This document shows positions 8,727 to 16,874 of a stretch of DNA of 64,000 bases, in pieces; the stretch's first letter is position 1; each line of letters starts with the position of its first letter. The notes under the pieces were generated by a model, which was not told the DNA's origin, did no database searches, and saw only the letters and a list, made by a program, of their open reading frames with translations. The DNA is from Chitinophaga rhizophila (lineage in GTDB: Bacteria > Bacteroidota > Bacteroidia > Chitinophagales > Chitinophagaceae), in NCBI RefSeq assembly GCF_019492185.1, contig NZ_JAICCF010000001.1, forward strand, positions 558,001 through 622,000. Reading direction: 5' to 3'. A program made the translations under genes and the position numbers.

Positions 8727-9284
8727 TCAGATCTCACCTTCCAGCATCATTAGCTTGATTTTCAGGATCGCGGCAACAGACATGGAATCTGTGATTTCAT
8801 GGTTTTTAACCATCTGGTAAGCTGTTTCAAAAGGGACTTTTTTGTTGAACAGCTGCTCTGTCTCCTCGGGTTCTGCCTCTCTTTGTTCCAGGTTTCGCGC
8901 CAGAAATATTACAGCCGCTTCGTCCGATACCGAATTTGACAGGTGCATCCTCACAATTGGTTGCCACTCTTTAGCTATAAGCCCAGTTTCCTCTAACAAT
9001 TCCCGCTGGGCACCTAGTAGAGGGTCTATGCCCAAGGGGCCTCCGCCTTCGGGAATCTCCCAACTAAACTGCTCTAATGGGAAGCGGTACTGCCCTACTA
9101 GATATATATTATTAGCCTCGTCCAGGGCAACTACGCCAATAGCCGCATTCTTAAAATGCACGACGCCATAGATGCCTTTGCCACCTGAAGGGTTAATTAC
9201 CTGATGCTCAGTAATACTGATCCAGGGATTGTCATATTTCATTTCACTGGATAATATTGTCCAGGGGTTCTGTTGCGTTTCCAT
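8727..9284 (-). CDS. Nudix hydrolase (ADP-ribose pyrophosphatase-like)
   Basis: A 185-residue protein with the Nudix box near its middle: GGGPLGIDPLLGAQ followed by RELLEETGL. The REL-EE-G half is intact, while the first glutamate of the classical G-x5-E pattern is not at its usual place. That is a feature I associate with the PEGGGP subfamily of ADP-sugar hydrolases. The preceding block (IYLVGQYRFPLEQFSWEIPEG) matches ADP-ribose/GDP-mannose pyrophosphatases, so hydrolysis of a nucleoside diphosphate sugar is likely. It is a monocistronic gene preceded by the terminator of the next upstream gene. Confidence 0.87.
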   Translation of the reverse strand: METQQNPWTILSSEMKYDNPWISITEHQVINPSGGKGIYGVVHFKNAAIGVVALDEANNIYLVGQYRFPLEQFSWEIPEGGGPLGIDPLLGAQRELLEETGLIAKEWQPIVRMHLSNSVSDEAAVIFLARNLEQREAEPEETEQLFNKKVPFETAYQMVKNHEITDSMSVAAILKIKLMMLEGEI

Positions 9285-9294
9285 ATGACAAAGA

Positions 9295-9332
9295 AAACAA
9301 AAAAAAACCGCCTCGTTAAGAAACGAGACGGT
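9295..9332 (-). terminator. Rho-independent terminator after the GNAT-DinB gene
   Basis: ACCGCCTCGTT (9307-9317) pairs with AACGAGACGGT (9322-9332), with one G-U pair. On the minus strand the stem is followed by a long T-run, a textbook intrinsic terminator between the GNAT-DinB gene and the Nudix gene. Confidence 0.85.
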
Positions 9333-9393
9333 GTCAACCAGATGTCGGCGGTAAATACCTTTTGAACATCATACCTAAATCTAAATCGTATCT

Positions 9394-10326
9394 TTATAAT
9401 ATTATTTTCACTTGTGATAGATGGTGTTTTAAATGATGCAAATAATCCGTCACCACATATTGCAGTGTGACAGGTTCTTTCTCATTAATTCTGATAAGGT
9501 TATTTAGTGCTGCGGCGGGTATCGTGCGTATTGTCAACGCAAGATGTTTGTTCATCCCCACCCATAAATCAATTAATTCCTGCCAGGTGCTCAACTGCCA
9601 GGCTTGTCCCTTTACCCAAAATTCCTGCGAATATCCAGGAATTTCCAGCAAAGATATCTGTTGTGATCGTATAAAACGAACATTATTATTAATTGCTGAG
9701 TCAATTAGATGTCCAATAATCTCTTTTGAACTCCACTTATACCTCGAAGGTCTCTCTGCTGCTACACTTTCTGGAATTTCGCGTAACAGTGGAGCGGCAA
9801 AATTTACTACCTCCAATAGTTGTGCTGCTACGTCGTAATGAGGGTTTTGCTCTGCAAGTACAATCTCCATTTTGATAGTACTACGCTCGTGACTATTTCC
9901 TTCCGCCTGCACTTCCCTAAAGCCAAGCTTCTGATACATTGCTAACGCCGGCACAAGTACTGTATTTGAGTATAGTACAACCTTTCCCAGACCTTTACTT
10001 CTTGCCAGTTGCAGTATACCCTCTACAAGCTTCCATCCAATCTTACGACCATGATAAGCCTCATCCACAGCCAACTTAGTCATTTCGGCGGTTACTTCAT
10101 CGATCCGTTTTAATCCTACCGTACCTACCATTTTGCCTTCCAGGGAAGCAAAAATGATATTCCCTCCGTTTCTGATAATATGTGTATCAGGATTACTCAA
10201 TACGTCAATATCTATTGGTCGTAGAACAAAATACCGCTCTATCCACCACTTATTTAATCGCTCGAAGTGAGGCTGGTAGGCGGGTTCATAGTCTACCAGG
10301 GCCACCTCATGATTTGGTAGTTCCAT
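9394..10326 (-). CDS. GNAT acetyltransferase fused to a DinB-like domain
   Basis: This 310-residue protein has two parts. Residues 1 to about 155 are a GNAT N-acetyltransferase: MTKLAVDEAYHGRKIGWKLVEG is motif A with the acetyl-CoA loop, and ALAMYQKLGFREV is motif B. Residues about 165 to 310 are a DinB four-helix bundle with the metal-binding histidines in KEIIGHLIDSA and in the C-terminal DYLHHLKHHLSQV. DinB-like proteins bind a divalent metal and several are thiol transferases. What the two activities do together is not known. The gene overlaps the upstream EamA gene by 20 bases, implying translational coupling, and ends at a strong terminator. Confidence 0.88.
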   Translation of the reverse strand: MELPNHEVALVDYEPAYQPHFERLNKWWIERYFVLRPIDIDVLSNPDTHIIRNGGNIIFASLEGKMVGTVGLKRIDEVTAEMTKLAVDEAYHGRKIGWKLVEGILQLARSKGLGKVVLYSNTVLVPALAMYQKLGFREVQAEGNSHERSTIKMEIVLAEQNPHYDVAAQLLEVVNFAAPLLREIPESVAAERPSRYKWSSKEIIGHLIDSAINNNVRFIRSQQISLLEIPGYSQEFWVKGQAWQLSTWQELIDLWVGMNKHLALTIRTIPAAALNNLIRINEKEPVTLQYVVTDYLHHLKHHLSQVKIIL

Positions 10327-11224
10327 ATTGCTTTTTATTTCTGTTTACTGCCATATTTACAAGATAAACACCTCCAAGGGTCACTAGACAAGATATACCT
10401 GTCGTCCAGTTCAGATGTTCCTGGAGGATCAGCCACCCCAGTAGTACCGCAACTATCGGATTAATATAGGCGTAAACTGAAGCCAAAGAAGGCGGCAGGT
10501 TATTAAGTACAAAAACATAGGACGAATATCCAAGTATGGAACCGATAAAAATCAGGTATAGGAGACTACCCCACAATTCGATATTCAGAGCGTCGATTGG
10601 TAAGGAATACCCCATAATACTCGCGATAACCGTCATTACGATACCACTGAAGAGCATCTGGAAACCTGCACCGTATAGGAAGTTTATTTTAAGTGCCCAT
10701 CTGGCTGTTAATACAGAGCCGATTGCCCAACTAATACAGGCAATAATAGTAAGCAATATGCCAAAACGGAACTGCGGATTGGTCAGACTGGAAAGATAAT
10801 CGTAAAAAATACCACCTACTCCCATCAGACCGACTAACATACCCGTTACTAATAATATGGTAAACTTCGTACGTTGTACAAGGAAATAACTGAATATTGT
10901 TATCCATATAGGCACAGTGGCTACGATAATAGCACAAAGTCCGCTAGGAATATATTGCATTGCCCATGTAATAAGGCCATTACTCAGGCAAAGCATCATC
11001 ACGCCAATAACAAACAAACGCGACAAAACGATTCTTTCAGGAAATTTATATCCTCTGAGTAAGAAGAAACCTATTAGTAAAAGACCGGCAATCGTCTGTC
11101 TAACGCCCGCCAGCATAAGACCATGGGTATGGCGCACACCAATCCTGGAAGCCAGGTAAGTGGTACCCCAGAAAATACTGACTACCACCAATGCCATATA
11201 GGCATTCGTGTTTGACTTTTTCAT
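10307..11224 (-). CDS. EamA/DMT-superfamily inner-membrane transporter
   Basis: A 305-residue protein of ten predicted membrane helices in two EamA repeats (first repeat starting ALVVVSIFWGTTYLASRIG, second starting near residue 155 with IACISWAIGSVLTAR). The YAYINPIVAVLLGWLILQEHL block is typical of this family. Such carriers export amino acids, amines or other small metabolites. Because it stands between a PLP decarboxylase and a GNAT-DinB gene on the same strand, export of an amine or amino acid is a reasonable guess, not shown by the sequence. Its 3' end overlaps the next gene by 20 bases. Confidence 0.9.
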   Translation of the reverse strand: MKKSNTNAYMALVVVSIFWGTTYLASRIGVRHTHGLMLAGVRQTIAGLLLIGFFLLRGYKFPERIVLSRLFVIGVMMLCLSNGLITWAMQYIPSGLCAIIVATVPIWITIFSYFLVQRTKFTILLVTGMLVGLMGVGGIFYDYLSSLTNPQFRFGILLTIIACISWAIGSVLTARWALKINFLYGAGFQMLFSGIVMTVIASIMGYSLPIDALNIELWGSLLYLIFIGSILGYSSYVFVLNNLPPSLASVYAYINPIVAVLLGWLILQEHLNWTTGISCLVTLGGVYLVNMAVNRNKKQYGTTKS

Positions 11225-11262
11225 AAGCTGATGTATTATGGAGAATGAGTAATATCAAATAT

Positions 11263-12681
11263 TTAAGCTACTGTCAGCGCTGCTGCCTGTTGTCGCATAT
11301 CTTCCCAGGCGATAGTAAGATCTTCGGCAGTCGTACGCCAGTTGACAAAAGCAGCCCGGATGGCAGGTATACCTTTGTATACAGTGGGGGTCAACATCAC
11401 TTTACCCTCGTCATTCACTACCTGTATAAAAGCGTCAACGGCAAGCTGCTTTTCTTCATCAGGAACGTTTAGTGTAAAGCATACAACACACAATCTTACT
11501 GGGGCGAGCAGTTGGAATGAGTTATTTCTACTTATCAATAATCCGAGCTGACGGGCCAAATCAATGTTATTATTGACGATAGCTTCGTACCCTTCTGCTC
11601 CGTAAGCTACCAAGGTAAACCAGGCGGGTAGTGCACGTAGACGTCGTGAATTTTCAGGAATATAGTTACTGTATTTATAGTCTTTTTCAGGGTCGCCAAG
11701 GTAAGCCGCACCTGCATTCTTAAAAGTCTCCAGTTGAAGATGCTGATGACGGGTGAATATCATGGCGGCATCATATGGAACGTTTAACCATTTATGCGCA
11801 TCTATGGTGATACTATCTGCTGACTCCCATCCTTTGAGCAATTCGCGGTATGTTGGAACGCAAGCTGCAAAAGCGCCAAAAGCTGCATCAACATGTAACC
11901 AGAATCCGTATTCTTCTTTCAGCTGCGCAATAGCCTGAAGATCGTCAAAGTCAACAGTATTTACCGTTCCGGCACTTGCTACAATGATGACCTGTTCTCC
12001 ATTACTTGCTTTCAGATATTCAGTCAGCGAATCTATATCAATTGCCTCCCGGTCAGGCAAGGTTGGCAATTTTACCAGGGCATTTCGACCAAAACCTAGC
12101 ATGGCCATTGATTTAACTGTACTGGAATGCGGCGTGCAGGATACTATCCTGACCTTTGACAAAGCAGCCATTCCTTCCTGAGCAACGTCTACTCCCAGCC
12201 GCTGTCCAATCCATTGCCTTGCGATAGCCAGGCCCGAGAAGTTAGCCATTGTCGCGCCGGTTACGAAGGCACCGGAGAATGCATCCGGCAACCCAAATAG
12301 TTGCCGGAGCATTGCTATCGTTTCCGTTTCTATTTTAAATGGCAGTGTATCTCTGTCAGATGCGTTCATATCAAAAACTGACGTTAGCCAGTCACCAGCA
12401 ATAGCAGGTATTGTCGCTCCTCCAGTTACAAATCCCCAGTTCCGCGGACCACTATTACCTGCCAGATGCTCCTCATATCGTTTTCTGAATTGGTGCATTG
12501 TCTGCATCCCTCCAAATCCTTTCTGAGGCAGCTCAAACGACTCAAATGAAGCAGTTGCGGACTTGACAGGCAACGTATCTATGCTAGACAGGAACAGGAT
12601 ACTATAGTCCTTGATCTCTTGCAATAAAGCATCCATCTGTTGCAGATCCTGGTTCAATAACTGGTTCATGAGAAGGTCCAT
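11263..12681 (-). CDS. PLP-dependent aromatic-L-amino-acid decarboxylase-like enzyme
   Basis: A 472-residue group II decarboxylase of the DDC/TyrDC/glutamate decarboxylase fold. Visible features are FVTGATMANFSGLAIAR (cofactor phosphate region), WLHVDAAFGAFA (the aspartate that pairs with the pyridine nitrogen) and SITIDAHKWLNVPYD, which carries the Schiff-base lysine. The late block YKGIPAIRAAFVNWRTTAED is also typical. Substrate cannot be read from sequence; tryptophan, tyrosine or DOPA-type amino acids are usual. It is followed by an EamA exporter 38 bases downstream on the same strand, which could export the amine. Confidence 0.9.
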   Translation of the reverse strand: MDLLMNQLLNQDLQQMDALLQEIKDYSILFLSSIDTLPVKSATASFESFELPQKGFGGMQTMHQFRKRYEEHLAGNSGPRNWGFVTGGATIPAIAGDWLTSVFDMNASDRDTLPFKIETETIAMLRQLFGLPDAFSGAFVTGATMANFSGLAIARQWIGQRLGVDVAQEGMAALSKVRIVSCTPHSSTVKSMAMLGFGRNALVKLPTLPDREAIDIDSLTEYLKASNGEQVIIVASAGTVNTVDFDDLQAIAQLKEEYGFWLHVDAAFGAFAACVPTYRELLKGWESADSITIDAHKWLNVPYDAAMIFTRHQHLQLETFKNAGAAYLGDPEKDYKYSNYIPENSRRLRALPAWFTLVAYGAEGYEAIVNNNIDLARQLGLLISRNNSFQLLAPVRLCVVCFTLNVPDEEKQLAVDAFIQVVNDEGKVMLTPTVYKGIPAIRAAFVNWRTTAEDLTIAWEDMRQQAAALTVA

Positions 12682-12892
12682 TTATCTGTTATCTAATTCG
12701 AGATCAAAATTGACATAAATACTGCACATAAAACAGATTCAGTTGTTCGATTTTTGACCAGATCAGATGTAAAATCAATGGACTTGATTAGTTGGCAGTT
12801 TTGGGTTGTTACCTTTCGTTTTATATGTGTTTTATTTCATTACGGATTATTACAAAGAATAGGATAGAAAATAGCTTTGGGGTTATAGGCCG

Positions 12893-13381
12893 TTAGAATA
12901 ACTGGAGCGAGCCGTATTTGTGCCTTATCTCGTGTTCAAGCAGCCATTTCTTTCGCCAAATTCCTCCCGCATAACCTGTCAGCGATCCGTTGCTACCTAT
13001 AACTCGATGACAAGGAACAACAATAGCAATTCTATTCCTGCCATTAGTTGTACCTACTGCCCTGATGCTACCTGGATTACTGATCTTTTTGGCTAGCTGC
13101 ATATAAGAGATGGTTTGACCATATGGAATGGCACGGAGTTTTTGCCACACAGACTGTTGAAAATCAGTTCCGGGCTGGGCTATCGGAAATGTGAAAGATT
13201 TCACACTGCCTAAAAAGTAAGCGTTCATCTCATCAGCACATTGTAATACAACATCAGGCAGGGGGGCATGACTAGCCTGTTTCCCCTCTACAAATGTCAG
13301 CATATTGATGACATGGCCATCCGCAACAATGGTCAAAGCTCCCACGGGCGTACTGATAATATGCGTATGTACTGTTTCCAT
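12893..13381 (-). CDS. ogt: Methylated-DNA--protein-cysteine methyltransferase (Ogt type)
   Basis: A 162-residue suicide enzyme that takes alkyl groups off O6-alkylguanine. The acceptor cysteine is C124 in IAIVVPCHRVIG. The helix-turn-helix DNA-binding part FQQSVWQKLRAIPYGQTISY and RAVGTTNGRNRI with the arginine finger region are intact. The start at 13381 is chosen because the preceding gene stops at 13383 and homology to the N-terminal subdomain begins here (METVHTHIISTPVG). A longer frame to 13480 only shadows alkA. It forms a tight operon with alkA and the ArsR-Ada regulator. Confidence 0.94.
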   Translation of the reverse strand: METVHTHIISTPVGALTIVADGHVINMLTFVEGKQASHAPLPDVVLQCADEMNAYFLGSVKSFTFPIAQPGTDFQQSVWQKLRAIPYGQTISYMQLAKKISNPGSIRAVGTTNGRNRIAIVVPCHRVIGSNGSLTGYAGGIWRKKWLLEHEIRHKYGSLQLF

Positions 13382-13382
13382 A

Positions 13383-14288
13383 TTAATACAATGATCTCCA
13401 TAAGTAAAAGGTTGCATACGCTGCATGCTCCCCCCAATGCTGCGTATATTCTCTGACACTAGCCAGTGATGGTTTGGCATCGAGTCGCATCTGCTGCTTC
13501 AGTGCATTATGTAATCCTGCATCTTCTAATGGCAATGCCTGATGGTGACGATGATATTTCATAAGTACATAATTAGCGGACCAGTTACCTATACCCCTGA
13601 AAGAGATAAGGTGCGCTTTTGCCTGCTGATAGTCCATTTCCCACAGCTGTTTATCCGTCAGCAATCCATCTGACATTGCTTTTGCTAATCCTATGATGTA
13701 GTCGGCCTTACTACGAGAAAACTGCATAGCTGTAAGCGACTCTGAGTCTAATGCTGCAATAACCGAATGATGCGGGTACACATAATGGTCTTTACCTTCA
13801 ATTACCGCATGATAGCCAAATGCCTGTATGAACCGCTGCCTGAGTGTATAGGCAAATCCGAGGGTAATCTGCTGCCCGGTAACACTCCATGTTAACGCCT
13901 CAAATAGATCTGCTATTCCTATCAGTCTCAATCCCTTATATTTTTTTACCAATGGAGCCAATACAGGATCTATTTCAGCAAAACGGTAAAACGGACGTAG
14001 ATCAGCATCGAGATGCAACCAATGACTAATATAACTACGAATATGCGACTCGCTGATTGAGGCATCTGGACCATCCGCAATAGTCACCTTTAAGCCTTTT
14101 CCCACAGGGTTGTCCTTAATTTCTACCAGTAGCGGATATCCATTGGAGACTACCATTTTTTGAATAATACCATCCTTTACATAATGCAGGCATTCCTTCT
14201 CTGAACGGCTGAGAAATACGAGACATTCCGCAAAAGAAAAGTTACCATAATCTGCGACCGGTATGTCTATTGTTCTTCTTCTGTCCAT
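13383..14288 (-). CDS. alkA: DNA-3-methyladenine glycosylase II (AlkA-like)
   Basis: A 301-residue HhH-GPD glycosylase that removes alkylated bases. The core contains the glutamine-bearing LTWSVTGQQITLGFA, the helix-hairpin-helix SFRGIGNWSANYVLM (residues about 229-243) and the catalytic aspartate, probably D256, in ALPLEDAGLHNAL. Residues 1-110 form the AlkA-type N-terminal domain. Its start lies 4 bases after the regulator's stop and its stop overlaps the ogt start region, so the three genes are one transcription unit. Confidence 0.92.
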   Translation of the reverse strand: MDRRRTIDIPVADYGNFSFAECLVFLSRSEKECLHYVKDGIIQKMVVSNGYPLLVEIKDNPVGKGLKVTIADGPDASISESHIRSYISHWLHLDADLRPFYRFAEIDPVLAPLVKKYKGLRLIGIADLFEALTWSVTGQQITLGFAYTLRQRFIQAFGYHAVIEGKDHYVYPHHSVIAALDSESLTAMQFSRSKADYIIGLAKAMSDGLLTDKQLWEMDYQQAKAHLISFRGIGNWSANYVLMKYHRHHQALPLEDAGLHNALKQQMRLDAKPSLASVREYTQHWGEHAAYATFYLWRSLY

Positions 14289-14292
14289 ATGA

Positions 14293-14823
14293 TCAGGGTT
14301 TACATCTTTTACAGGCTCTATAACCGTTTTTTAATGCCTCTTCCCGTGTCGTATAAAATGTTACATTGTCAGGCTTTGGATTTGCTGAACATGATGGTTT
14401 ACAAAATATCCCGGTAGTTCGTACGGCATTATAGAATATGCCGTCAAATTCGCGGTCCTTACTCAACATAGCCTGCAACATAACTGGTTGTGTGAGTGGC
14501 ATCCCTTCTTTATATTTTGCATCTTCCAGGAATACGCCGTGGTCATTGTCCAACGACCGTTCGCCCCATTGAAGATAGCCGTCTACCCATTCTTTGAAGG
14601 AATAGAACGCTGCTTTGTTTAGGTAACCATACCGCTCCCGTCCAGCCTGATAGATCTTTATCCAACCACTCTCCTCCAGTAGTTGGAGATGTTTCGAGAC
14701 CGCCTGACGACTGATATCGGCAAAATGTTCATTAATCTGATTAACATTTAATGGCTGTAAACGCAATAAGGACAGCATCTCCCTCCTTACCGGATCTGCT
14801 ACTCCTTTAAAAAGCTCACCCAT
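14293..14823 (-). CDS. ArsR-type HTH fused to Ada zinc (methyl-acceptor) domain: alkylation-response regulator
   Basis: With the start at ATG 14823 this is 176 residues. Residues 1 to about 85 are an ArsR-type winged helix (FKGVADPVRREMLSLL, then ISRQAVSKHLQLLEESGWI). Residues about 120 to 176 are the Ada N-terminal zinc domain: REFDGIFYNAVRTTGIFCKPSC and YRACKRCKP, with the four cysteines C141, C145, C171 and C174. In E. coli Ada the equivalent of C141 accepts a methyl group from DNA phosphotriesters and turns the protein into an activator, but there it is attached to an AraC-type domain and to Ogt. Here an ArsR domain takes that place and Ogt is a separate gene downstream. An upstream ATG at 14844 and a longer frame to 14940 are possible, but they would overlap the operator. 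Confidence 0.9.
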   Translation of the reverse strand: MGELFKGVADPVRREMLSLLRLQPLNVNQINEHFADISRQAVSKHLQLLEESGWIKIYQAGRERYGYLNKAAFYSFKEWVDGYLQWGERSLDNDHGVFLEDAKYKEGMPLTQPVMLQAMLSKDREFDGIFYNAVRTTGIFCKPSCSANPKPDNVTFYTTREEALKNGYRACKRCKP

Positions 14824-14825
14824 TA

Positions 14826-14869
14826 TGCAATTTTTTAGTTGCATAAATTTATGCAACTTTTTTATTGCA
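14826..14869. promoter_or_regulatory. 44-bp symmetric operator of the alkylation-response regulator
   Basis: The core 14838-14857 is a perfect 20-bp palindrome, GTTGCATAAATTTATGCAAC. It is flanked at exactly symmetric positions by TGCAA (14826-14830) and TTGCA (14865-14869). It sits just before the regulator's likely start at 14823, so repression of its own operon by the ArsR-type domain is likely. The neighbouring divergent MocR gene could also be affected. Confidence 0.8.
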
Positions 14870-14934
14870 CAATATGAAATATTCATTAAAATTATCGTGT
14901 AAGATAGAATGATAACTAGTAAGCGAGATTGTAC

Positions 14935-14981
14935 AACCATATCAGTTCAAATTTTACTACATTTGAACCATATCAGTTCAA
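14935..14981 (+). promoter_or_regulatory. 16-bp direct repeat, candidate MocR operator
   Basis: AACCATATCAGTTCAA occurs at 14935-14950 and again at 14966-14981, a spacing of 31 bases (about three helical turns). The second copy ends 11 bases before the ATG of the MocR gene. MocR/GabR proteins are known to bind paired direct repeats, so this is a good candidate for autoregulation. Confidence 0.72.
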
Positions 14982-14992
14982 TCTGTTTAGCC

Positions 14993-16420
14993 ATGTTAAA
15001 GACAGCAGAACATCTTTATCTGCAAATTGCAGACAAGCTGGAACAACTTATTGCCAAAGAAGTATTGAAAATCGGGGACAAACTCCCCTCTGTCCGTACT
15101 ATGAGTGAGGAACAAGGCGTAAGTATGAGCACCGCCTTCCAGGCCTATTATCACCTTGAATCCAAAGGACTTATAGAGTCACGGCCTAAATCAGGATATT
15201 ATGTCATCTTCAGCCCACGGCGCATGCCGGATATGCCCAAAGCTTGTGAAGCTGTAAGAAAGCCATCAGAAGTCACTGTTCATGAAATGATCACCCAGGT
15301 ATCGCAGGATATGCGATTGGACAATATTACCCGCTTTGCTTCCGCGGCTCCTCCTGAAACCATGTTGCCGGCAGCCAAGATATCAAAAGCACTTATACAG
15401 GCACTCAGAAAAACTCCTTTTGCCGGTGTAGGATATGAAGCTGTACAGGGTAATGCTGATCTCCGTAGGCAAATCGCTCGTAACTCCATACTCTGGGGCG
15501 GCGCAATCAGTGAAGACGAGATTGTTACAACCAGCGGCTGTATGGACGCGCTTACATTATGTCTGTCAGCAGTTACCCAACCTGGCGATACGATTGCTTT
15601 GGAAAGTCCGGCATATTATGGCTCCTTGCAGCTGGCAGAAACCTTGGGGCTTAAAGTATTGGAAGTACCAACACATCCTGGTACAGGCATTGATCTGGAA
15701 TACCTCGACAAAGCAATTCCTAAATTTAAAATCAAGGCCTGCCTGTTCGTTACAAATTTTACTAATCCGCTGGGAGCCTGTATGCCCGATGCCAATAAAC
15801 AGGCCCTTGTCAAACTGCTTGAGAAATATGAGATTCCCTTAATAGAAGACGATATATACGGAGACATGTACTTCGGAAAAGAACGTCCCGGGGTATGTAA
15901 AACGTTCGATACCAATGGACTTGTATTACTCTGCAACTCTTTTTCCAAATCCGTTGCACCAGGGTACCGGGTCGGCTGGACTGTACCAGGCAGATATCTG
16001 GAAAAAGTTCTCAACCTGAAGAGACACCATTCAATCTCCTCTCCTTCCCTGCCAGGAGCAGCAATTGCCTGCTTCCTTGAAAACGACCGGTATGAACATC
16101 ATCTCCGGGGCATGCGCAAAGCACTACATACCCAATATATGCGTCATTTACAGGCTATACGGGAATACTTCCCCGAAGACTGTTGCGTGTCCAGGCCACA
16201 GGGCGGATTTGTGATGTGGATAGAGTTAAACCCTAAAGTAAATACGTATGAACTGTATGAACAAGCTATCAAACATAAGATTTCCTTCGCTCCCGGGCGT
16301 ATGTTCTCCCTGCAGGAACGCTACAATAACTGTATGCGTATCAGCTACAGTAACCCTTGGAGTAAACAGATTGATGAAGGCTTGAAAACACTAGGACGCC
16401 TAATTAAAAAGATGTCTTAA
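14993..16420 (+). CDS. MocR/GabR-type regulator (GntR HTH + aminotransferase fold)
   Basis: A 475-residue protein. Residues 1-75 are a GntR winged helix (LYLQIADKLEQLIAKEVL, KLPSVRTMSEEQGVSMSTAF, then GLIESRPKSGYYV). The remainder is a fold-type I aminotransferase domain with TSGCMDALTLCLSA, PAYYGSL, FTNPLGA and IIEDDIYGDM-like blocks, and the PLP lysine K319 in SFSKSVAPGYRVGW. MocR proteins use PLP as a sensor rather than for metabolism. The start at 14993 is chosen over 14909 because the longer frame would translate the direct-repeat operator and has no homology. It is divergent from the alkylation-repair operon. Confidence 0.9.
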   Translation: MLKTAEHLYLQIADKLEQLIAKEVLKIGDKLPSVRTMSEEQGVSMSTAFQAYYHLESKGLIESRPKSGYYVIFSPRRMPDMPKACEAVRKPSEVTVHEMITQVSQDMRLDNITRFASAAPPETMLPAAKISKALIQALRKTPFAGVGYEAVQGNADLRRQIARNSILWGGAISEDEIVTTSGCMDALTLCLSAVTQPGDTIALESPAYYGSLQLAETLGLKVLEVPTHPGTGIDLEYLDKAIPKFKIKACLFVTNFTNPLGACMPDANKQALVKLLEKYEIPLIEDDIYGDMYFGKERPGVCKTFDTNGLVLLCNSFSKSVAPGYRVGWTVPGRYLEKVLNLKRHHSISSPSLPGAAIACFLENDRYEHHLRGMRKALHTQYMRHLQAIREYFPEDCCVSRPQGGFVMWIELNPKVNTYELYEQAIKHKISFAPGRMFSLQERYNNCMRISYSNPWSKQIDEGLKTLGRLIKKMS

Positions 16421-16481
16421 TATAATATAGATGGGCGGAATCAGGTATTATTTACTCACAAAGCAACAATCCAAGTATCCA

Positions 16482-16751
16482 TCAGCTTAACTGTCCGAAG
16501 AAAAAGGACAAGTGTTTCATCATCTCCTTATTAATAGTTAGCTGTACATTGCGGCCGGTTTTATCATAAATGAGTATACCACTGTCTACCAGGATCTTAA
16601 TATGATGAGACACAGTAGGTTGAGATAACCCTGTCAGTTCCGTAATTTCGCAGCACTGTATGGTAGCTTGCCTGGAGGCTGCCAGTATAATGGTTAACCT
16701 GTGCTTGTCAGCTATTGCGTTTGCTGCTTTTTCTATCGTAACTGCGTCCAT
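16482..16751 (-). CDS. ArsR-family winged-helix regulator
   Basis: An 89-residue protein with the ArsR layout: ADKHRLTIILAA, CCEITELTGLSQPTVSHHIKIL (recognition helix) and SGILIYDKTGRNVQLTIN (wing). Two adjacent cysteines precede the recognition helix, roughly where ArsR/SmtB proteins hold their metal-binding cysteines, but the classical ELCVCDL motif is absent, so a metal ligand is uncertain. The start at 16751 (MDAVTIEK) is preferred; the frame upstream to 16841 has no homology. It is divergent from the second MocR-like gene. Confidence 0.85.
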   Translation of the reverse strand: MDAVTIEKAANAIADKHRLTIILAASRQATIQCCEITELTGLSQPTVSHHIKILVDSGILIYDKTGRNVQLTINKEMMKHLSFFFGQLS

Positions 16752-16756
16752 TGTGT

Positions 16757-16772
16757 AAAAATAGATATTTTT
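16757..16772. promoter_or_regulatory. Candidate ArsR operator dyad
   Basis: AAAAATA-GA-TATTTTT is a perfect dyad five bases before the ArsR start codon and inside the divergent intergenic region with the second MocR-like gene. It is AT-rich, so it could also be chance. Confidence 0.3.
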
Positions 16773-16874
16773 CAATTCCCCGTAACGACACCTTCCTGGA
16801 AATAGCGAGCTCATACTTATAAATATTTTCTTCATTAACAAAAATTAACAACCGTACGCTGCTGACATGCGTAT

